DNA of 19,244 bases from Porphyromonadaceae bacterium (GTDB taxonomy: Bacteria; Bacteroidota; Bacteroidia; Bacteroidales; CAMTPD01). Position 1 is the stretch's first letter, and the number at the start of each line of letters is the position of its first letter. Position numbers and translations under genes: made by a program. The stretch covers positions 10,110 through 29,353 of the forward strand of contig DLYT01000077.1 of NCBI GenBank assembly GCA_003447595.1. Reading direction: 5' to 3'. The notes beneath the pieces were generated by a model. It was not told the origin of the DNA, ran no database searches, and saw only the letters and a program-made list of their open reading frames with translations. Below, one piece after another: positions 14,184-19,244 of the stretch.

Positions 14184-14453
14184 TTATCGTTTCTTATTAC
14201 CACCGTGACCACGGAAGTTACGAGTTGGTGAGAACTCACCAAATTTGTGACCTACCATGTTTTCTGTTACGTAAACAGGAATAAATTTATTACCATTGTG
14301 AACTGCAATAGTATGCCCTACGAAATCAGGCGAAATCATAGAAGCTCTTGCCCATGTTTTAACAACAGCTTTCTTGCCAGACTCATTCATAGCAAGCACT
14401 TTATTTTCAAGCTTGATATTGATATATGGGCCTTTTTTAAGCGAACGACTCAT
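14184..14453 (-). CDS. rpsS: 30S ribosomal protein S19
   Basis: uS19 is a small-subunit head protein that forms a complex with S13 and contacts the large subunit in bridge B1a. The 89 residues begin MSRSLKKGPYINIKLENKV, with WARASMISPDFVGHTIAVHN and the signature YVTENMVGHKFGEFSPTRNF, ending in FRGHGGNKKR. It follows rplB by 20 bp. Confidence 0.98.
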   Translation of the reverse strand: MSRSLKKGPYINIKLENKVLAMNESGKKAVVKTWARASMISPDFVGHTIAVHNGNKFIPVYVTENMVGHKFGEFSPTRNFRGHGGNKKR

Positions 14454-14473
14454 AGTTTTCTTAATTAATCAGA

Positions 14474-15298
14474 TTACTTCTTTCTTCTTTCAATGATGTA
14501 CTTTGAAGAATGCTTCTTAGGAGCTCTAGTCTTCAAGCCTTTAGCATACAAACCTTTGCGTGATCTTGGGTGACCTCCAGACGAACGTCCTTCACCACCA
14601 CCCATTGGGTGATCAACTGGGTTCATAACAACGCCTCGGTTACGAGGACGGCGGCCAAGCCATCTAGAACGACCTGCTTTACCTGATTTTTCAAGACCAT
14701 GGTCTGAATTACCAACACTACCAATAGTAGCTTTACAAGTGCAAAGAATTTTTCTTGTTTCTCCAGAAGGCATCTTAATGATAGCATAAGCACCTTCTCT
14801 TGAAGTCAACTGAGCGAAAGCACCAGCAGAACGAACAAGTTTAGCACCTTGACCAGGACGCAGCTCGATATTGTGAATAACAGTACCGATTGGAATATTT
14901 GCAAGAGGTAAACAGTTACCTACTTCCGGAGTTGCTTCTGCACCTGACATCACTGTCTGACCAACTTCCAATCCATTAGGAGCAACGATATAAGCTTTTG
15001 CTCCATCTGCGTAATACAACAGCGCGATACGAGATGTACGATTTGGATCGTACTCGATTGATTTAACTGTTGCTGGAATTCCGTCTTTATTTCTCTTGAA
15101 GTCGATAATTCTATACTTTTGTTTGTGACCGCCACCAATGTAGCGCATTGTCATCTTACCTTGGTTATTACGACCACCAGTATTTCTTTTTCCTACTACA
15201 AGAGACTTCTCTGGCGCACTCGCAGTGATAGTATCAAATGCACCAATAACTTTGTGTCTCTGCCCCGGTGTTGTGGGCTTCAATTTACGTATTCCCAT
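14474..15298 (-). CDS. rplB: 50S ribosomal protein L2
   Basis: uL2 is among the most conserved ribosomal proteins; it supports the peptidyl-transferase centre and subunit joining. The 274-residue length is normal. It has the OB-fold and SH3-like domains (about 45-200) with GGRNNQGKMTMRYIGGGHK and the C-terminal loop AGRSRWLGRRPRNRGVVMNP followed by VDHPMGGGEG. Asp229 and His230 correspond to the functionally important Asp228 and His229 of E. coli, while the second histidine of the usual HPHGGGEG is Met232. It starts 7 bp after rplW. Confidence 0.98.
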   Translation of the reverse strand: MGIRKLKPTTPGQRHKVIGAFDTITASAPEKSLVVGKRNTGGRNNQGKMTMRYIGGGHKQKYRIIDFKRNKDGIPATVKSIEYDPNRTSRIALLYYADGAKAYIVAPNGLEVGQTVMSGAEATPEVGNCLPLANIPIGTVIHNIELRPGQGAKLVRSAGAFAQLTSREGAYAIIKMPSGETRKILCTCKATIGSVGNSDHGLEKSGKAGRSRWLGRRPRNRGVVMNPVDHPMGGGEGRSSGGHPRSRKGLYAKGLKTRAPKKHSSKYIIERRKK

Positions 15299-15305
15299 TT
15301 TTTAT

Positions 15306-15599
15306 TTAGATATTACTAAAGAAATCAATTGTTTCGCCATCTTTCAAAGTTACGATAGCTTTCTTGAATGCTGCAGTTTTACCTGAAATTACACCCGCAC
15401 GAGTGTAACGAGATTTTCTCTTTCCAGAGTAGTTGCAAGTATTAACACCAACAACAGTTACATTATACAACTCTTCAATCGCCTTCTTGATCTGCAACTT
15501 GTTGGCATCAGGAGAAACACGAAACCCGAAACGATTTGAGAATTTCTCAGTGATCGCAGTTTGTTTCTCTGTAACGATAGGTTTAATTAAAATTCCCAT
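15306..15599 (-). CDS. rplW: 50S ribosomal protein L23
   Basis: uL23 lies at the tunnel exit and is the main docking site for trigger factor and the signal recognition particle. The 97 residues begin MGILIKPIVTEKQTAITEKF, followed by NRFGFRVSPDANKLQIKKAI and VVGVNTCNYSGKRKSRYTRA, the family pattern. It is the third gene in the operon preceded by UAGGAGG, here 9 nt before the ATG. It follows rplD by 21 bp and precedes rplB by 7 bp. Confidence 0.97.
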   Translation of the reverse strand: MGILIKPIVTEKQTAITEKFSNRFGFRVSPDANKLQIKKAIEELYNVTVVGVNTCNYSGKRKSRYTRAGVISGKTAAFKKAIVTLKDGETIDFFSNI

Positions 15600-15608
15600 T
15601 ATACTAAG

Positions 15609-15615
15609 CCTCCTA
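15609..15615 (-). promoter_or_regulatory. Shine-Dalgarno sequence of rplW
   Basis: Minus-strand UAGGAGG at 15615-15609 lies 9 nt before the rplW ATG at 15599, within the 21-bp gap after rplD. It is identical to the sites before rplF and rpmD. Confidence 0.78.
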
Positions 15616-15620
15616 TGCTA

Positions 15621-16244
15621 TTAATAAAGTTTCTCAATTGCAGCTACAGAACCTTCTGTCAAGATCAAGCTCTTGTTATTAAGAAGAGTGAAGGTATTAA
15701 GTTCTGAAACTGTTATTACATTCGCCTTCTGTAAGTTACGAGCCGACAAATATACGAAATTATTCTTCTCAGCTAAAACCAAAAGTAACTTTTTATCAGC
15801 CACTTGCAGGTTTTTAGTAAATGATATGAACTCTTTAGTTTTTGGAGCTTCGAATGCGAAATCTTCAACGATGATGATCTCGTTATTCATAGCTTTGTAA
15901 GAGAAAGCTGACTTACGAGCCAAAGCTTTAACTTTCTTGTTCAATTTGAATTCATAGTTTCTAGGTCTTGGACCAAATACACGAGCACCACCAACCAAAA
16001 CTGGAGAGTTGATATCACCACGACGGGCTCCACCACCACCTTTTTGCTTAATAAGCTTGCGAGTTGAACCAGACATTTCGCTTCTTTCCTTAGACTTATG
16101 AGTTCCCTGACGTTGGTTTGCAAGGTACTGCTTTACATCCAAGTAAATCGCATGATCGTTTGGCTCAATGCCAAAGATAGCATCACTCAAAGTTACCTTT
16201 CTTCCGGTATCTTCACCTTTAATGTTATATACGCTCAGTTCCAT
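15621..16244 (-). CDS. rplD: 50S ribosomal protein L4
   Basis: uL4 helps start 50S assembly and lines the exit tunnel opposite L22; in E. coli it also represses the S10 operon. The 207 residues start MELSVYNIKGEDTGRKVTLS. The tunnel loop (about 45-95) has RQGTHKSKERSEMSGSTRKL and the GGGGARRGDINSPVLVGGAR stretch. The body ends EGSVAAIEKLY. Its ATG overlaps the rplC stop codon by one base (UAAUG), which suggests coupled translation. I see no E. coli-like S10 leader in the window. Confidence 0.98.
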   Translation of the reverse strand: MELSVYNIKGEDTGRKVTLSDAIFGIEPNDHAIYLDVKQYLANQRQGTHKSKERSEMSGSTRKLIKQKGGGGARRGDINSPVLVGGARVFGPRPRNYEFKLNKKVKALARKSAFSYKAMNNEIIIVEDFAFEAPKTKEFISFTKNLQVADKKLLLVLAEKNNFVYLSARNLQKANVITVSELNTFTLLNNKSLILTEGSVAAIEKLY

Positions 16245-16861
16245 TACTTTTCAATTAAAACGATTGAACCTTTAGCTCCTGGAACAGATCCTTTGATCAA
16301 CAAAAGATTGTGTTCTGGAATCACCTTAATAATTTGTAGGTTTTGTACAGTTACTCTATCGCCACCTAGACGGCCTGCCATTCTTGTACCTTTGAATACT
16401 TTCGCAGGGTAAGAACAAGCACCAACAGAACCTGGTGCACGTAGACGATTGTGCTGACCGTGTGTTGCTTGACCAACACCACCGAAACCGTGACGTTTAA
16501 CAACACCTTGGAAACCTTTACCTTTAGATGTTCCAACAACATCAACAAATGAATCTTCTTCGAAGAAATCAGCTTTGATTACATCTCCTAAGTTAAATTC
16601 ACCTTCAAAACCTTTGAACTCGGCCAAGTGTCTTTGAGGAGCTACTCCAGCTTTTTTAAAGTGACCCATTTCTGGCTTAGTTGTATGTTTCTCTTTCTTT
16701 TCAGAGTAACCCAACTGAATTGCCTCATAGCCATCTTTCTCGATCGATTTGATCTGAGTAACCACACAAGGACCTACTTCGATAACAGTGCATGGAAGAT
16801 TTTTTCCATCGGCACTGAAAACGGATGTCATTCCGATTTTCTTTCCTATTAATCCTGGCAT
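16244..16861 (-). CDS. rplC: 50S ribosomal protein L3
   Basis: uL3 binds the 3' end region of 23S rRNA and reaches the peptidyl-transferase centre. The 205 residues start MPGLIGKKIGMTSVFSADGK and contain FQGVVKRHGFGGVGQATHGQ, RAPGSVGACSYPAKVFKGTR and MAGRLGGDRVTVQNLQIIKV. By alignment with E. coli, the glutamine methylated by PrmB (Gln150, in GSIGQ) is Ala148 here, so that modification should not occur. It follows rpsJ by 21 bp. Confidence 0.98.
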   Translation of the reverse strand: MPGLIGKKIGMTSVFSADGKNLPCTVIEVGPCVVTQIKSIEKDGYEAIQLGYSEKKEKHTTKPEMGHFKKAGVAPQRHLAEFKGFEGEFNLGDVIKADFFEEDSFVDVVGTSKGKGFQGVVKRHGFGGVGQATHGQHNRLRAPGSVGACSYPAKVFKGTRMAGRLGGDRVTVQNLQIIKVIPEHNLLLIKGSVPGAKGSIVLIEK

Positions 16862-16882
16862 TTCTTTAATTTTTTAAAATAC

Positions 16883-17188
16883 TCAAACTTTAATTTCTAC
16901 TTCTACACCACTTGGTAATTCCAATTTCATCAAAGCGTCAACAGTCTTAGCTGTAGAGCTGTAAATGTCGATCAATCTTTTGTATGAAGAAAGCTCGAAT
17001 TGTTCGCGAGATTTCTTGTTTACGAAAGTTGAACGGTTTACAGTAAAGATACGCTTATGTGTTGGAAGAGGTATCGGACCGCTTACTACAGCACCGGTAG
17101 CCTTAACAGTCTTAACGATCTTCTCAGCAGACTTGTCTACCAAGTTGTAGTCATAAGACTTAAGTTTAATTCTGATCTTTTGGCTCAT
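16883..17188 (-). CDS. rpsJ: 30S ribosomal protein S10
   Basis: uS10 is a small-subunit head protein that also acts in transcription antitermination as NusE with NusB. The 101 residues begin MSQKIRIKLKSYDYNLVDKS and carry the signature GAVVSGPIPLPTHKRIFTVN and the loop FVNKKSREQFELSSYKRLID. It heads the S10-type cluster and starts 25 bp after fusA. tuf, which often lies between them in other phyla, is absent, as in Bacteroidetes. Confidence 0.98.
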   Translation of the reverse strand: MSQKIRIKLKSYDYNLVDKSAEKIVKTVKATGAVVSGPIPLPTHKRIFTVNRSTFVNKKSREQFELSSYKRLIDIYSSTAKTVDALMKLELPSGVEVEIKV

Positions 17189-17213
17189 AATTGAATGTAA
17201 TATCTATCTATAA

Positions 17214-19244
17214 TTATTTGATCAAATCTACACGACCTTTCACCTCTGTCAATACTTGCTTAGCGATAGAAGCAGATACTGGCTCGTAGTGAGAGAATGT
17301 CATTGTTGAAGTAGCACGACCTGAAGTGATTGTACGTAGTGCAGTTACATAACCGAACATCTCAGCTAGAGGAGCTTTCGCTTTTACTACACGTGCACCA
17401 GAGCGGCTTGATTCCATACCTTCAACTTGTCCACGACGTTTGTTCAAGTCAGAAATCACATCACCCATATTTTCTTCTGGAGTAACAACTTCGATTTTCA
17501 TCATTGGCTCTAGAAGAGTTGGAGCTGCTTTTTCAGATGCGCTCTTAAACGCTTGAATAGCACAAATCTCATATGACAACTGATCCGAGTCAACTGGGTG
17601 ATAAGAACCGTCGATTACAGTTACTTTAAGTTTATCAAGAGGGTAACCAGCCAAAACACCATTTTTCATAGCGCGAAGGAAACCTTTTTGAATAGATGGG
17701 ATAAATTCACGAGGAATGTTACCACCTTTAACTTCGTCAACGAATTGTAGTTCACCTTCAAATGTAGCATCAGCAGGCTCAACACGTACAATCATATCTG
17801 CAAACTTACCACGACCACCAGTTTGTTTTTTGTAAGTTTCACGCAATTCAACTGGATTCGAGATAGCTTCTTTATAAGAAACTTGAGGACGACCTTGGTT
17901 ACATTCAACTTTGAACTCACGACGCAAACGGTCGATAATGATTTCAAGGTGAAGCTCACCCATACCGCTAATTACAGTTTGACCTGTTTCATCATTTGAT
18001 GATACGCGGAATGTTGGATCCTCTTCTGCAAGCTTAGCCAAACCAACACCTAATTTATCTAGGTCTTTTTGAGTTTTAGGCTCTACTGCGATACCGATAA
18101 CTGGCTCTGGGAAGTCCATTGATTCAAGTACCATTGGGTGACCTTCTTGACAAAGTGTATCACCAGTACGAATATCTTTGAAACCAACACCTGCACCAAT
18201 ATCACCACAACCGATAAATTCCTTAGAATTTTGTTTGTTTGAGTGCATTTGGAACAAACGAGAAATACGTTCTTTTTTGTTTGAACGAGTATTATAAACG
18301 TATGATCCTGCTTCAAGTTCTCCTGTGTAAACACGGAAGAAACACAAACGGCCAACATAAGGGTCAGTTGCGATCTTAAATGCCAAAGCAACTAGAGGCT
18401 CATCTGAAGAAACCGGACGAGTAATCATCGTTTCAGGATCTTCTGGATTGAATCCTTCGATAATAGGGTTATCGATTGGACTTGGCAAGAATGAACAAAC
18501 TGCGTCTAGAAGACACTGAACACCTTTGTTTTTGAAAGAAGAACCACAAATCATAGGGTTGATAGTCATAGCTAGAGTACCCTTACGAATTGCAATCATA
18601 ATTTCATCTTCTGTGATAGCAGAAGGATCGTCGAAGAATTTCTCCATGATTGCATCATCACATTCAGCGATAGATTCAAGCATTTTCTCTCTCCACTCTT
18701 CAGCTTCAGCTAGAAGTTCAGCAGGAATTTCTTCTACTGAGTATTCAGCACCCATTGTTTCATCATGCCAGTAAAGAGCTTTCATTCTGATAAGGTCAAT
18801 TACACCTTTGAATGTTTCTTCAGCTCCGATTGGAATTTGAATAGGACATGGGTTTGCTCCAAGAACATCTCTTAACTGACGAACAACTTCAAAGAAGTTA
18901 GCTCCTGAACGGTCCATTTTGTTAACGTAACCAATACGAGGAACATTGTATTTGTCAGCTTGGCGCCATACAGTTTCTGATTGTGGCTCAACACCACCTA
19001 CTGCACAGAAAGTTGCAACAGCACCATCAAGGATACGTAGTGAACGCTCTACCTCTACGGTAAAGTCAACGTGTCCCGGAGTATCAATAAGATTGATTTT
19101 GAATTTTTTATTATCGTAGTTCCAGAATGTGGTTGTAGCAGCAGAGGTAATAGTAATACCACGTTCTTGCTCTTGTTCCATCCAGTCCATTGTAGCGCCA
19201 CCATCGTGAACCTCACCAATTTTGTGAGTCAAGCCGGTATAAAA
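17214..19244 (-). CDS. fusA: Elongation factor G (missing its N-terminal end at the window edge)
   Basis: EF-G is the translational GTPase that drives tRNA-mRNA translocation and, with RRF, ribosome recycling. The frame stays open to the right edge and encodes 676 residues; roughly the first 30, including the G1 P-loop, lie outside. Numbering from the edge, switch I holds QERGITIT (26-33), G3 is DTPGHVDF (54-61), G4 is NKMD (108-111) and G5 is around GSSFKNKG. Domains II-V follow, with GMGELHLEIIIDRL, GRPQVSYKEA and the end FSHYEPVSASIAKQV. A TTG at 19232 is an internal codon and not the start. With its GTPase motifs and position before rpsJ it is the canonical EF-G, as opposed to the EF-G paralogues also found in Bacteroidetes. 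rpsL and rpsG are expected just outside. Confidence 0.98.
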   Translation of the reverse strand, partial: FYTGLTHKIGEVHDGGATMDWMEQEQERGITITSAATTTFWNYDNKKFKINLIDTPGHVDFTVEVERSLRILDGAVATFCAVGGVEPQSETVWRQADKYNVPRIGYVNKMDRSGANFFEVVRQLRDVLGANPCPIQIPIGAEETFKGVIDLIRMKALYWHDETMGAEYSVEEIPAELLAEAEEWREKMLESIAECDDAIMEKFFDDPSAITEDEIMIAIRKGTLAMTINPMICGSSFKNKGVQCLLDAVCSFLPSPIDNPIIEGFNPEDPETMITRPVSSDEPLVALAFKIATDPYVGRLCFFRVYTGELEAGSYVYNTRSNKKERISRLFQMHSNKQNSKEFIGCGDIGAGVGFKDIRTGDTLCQEGHPMVLESMDFPEPVIGIAVEPKTQKDLDKLGVGLAKLAEEDPTFRVSSNDETGQTVISGMGELHLEIIIDRLRREFKVECNQGRPQVSYKEAISNPVELRETYKKQTGGRGKFADMIVRVEPADATFEGELQFVDEVKGGNIPREFIPSIQKGFLRAMKNGVLAGYPLDKLKVTVIDGSYHPVDSDQLSYEICAIQAFKSASEKAAPTLLEPMMKIEVVTPEENMGDVISDLNKRRGQVEGMESSRSGARVVKAKAPLAEMFGYVTALRTITSGRATSTMTFSHYEPVSASIAKQVLTEVKGRVDLIK

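Overview
The window is a housekeeping block from a member of the Bacteroidota, most likely of the order Bacteroidales. The evidence is the characteristic fused order fusA-rpsJ(S10)...rplQ(L17) with no tuf between fusA and rpsJ and no adk between secY and map, protein sequences of recognisable Bacteroidetes type, a TAnnTTTG-type promoter before eno, and an almost complete absence of Shine-Dalgarno sequences. The noncoding DNA is AT-rich. Every recognised gene lies on the minus strand, so transcription runs from the right edge to the left.

Right to left: the 3' 676 codons of fusA (EF-G) enter at the right edge. They are followed by the S10-type cluster (rpsJ, rplC, rplD, rplW, rplB, rpsS, rplV, rpsC, rplP, rpmC, rpsQ), the spc-type cluster (rplN, rplX, rplE, rpsN, rpsH, rplF, rplR, rpsE, rpmD, rplO, secY, map, infA, rpmJ) and the alpha-type cluster (rpsM, rpsK, rpsD, rpoA, rplQ). 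All are co-directional, with gaps of 0 to about 50 bp (121 bp before rpsD), which suggests one very long transcription unit or a few nested ones. It ends at a strong intrinsic terminator at 2378-2406. Two small genes, rpmD (58 aa) and rpmJ (38 aa), complete the set.

Left of that terminator is a 313-bp spacer holding a degenerate 9-bp tandem repeat and a good eno promoter. Then come eno (enolase), its own terminator (764-796), and the 5' two thirds or so of a membrane gene. That gene is the beta subunit of a sodium-pumping biotin-dependent decarboxylase (OadB/MmdB/GcdB family) and runs off the left edge.

Together the genes supply most of the large- and small-subunit ribosomal proteins, IF-1, EF-G, the RNA polymerase alpha subunit, the SecY translocon channel and methionine aminopeptidase, which are the core of translation, transcription, secretion and N-terminal protein maturation. 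I see no mobile element, CRISPR array, tRNA or rRNA, and no novel protein system. The points worth a second look are regulatory: three genes with an identical UAGGAGG ribosome binding site in an otherwise SD-less operon, a candidate alternative-pairing leader before rpsD, a hairpin before rpsH, and the 9-bp repeat tract abutting the operon terminator.
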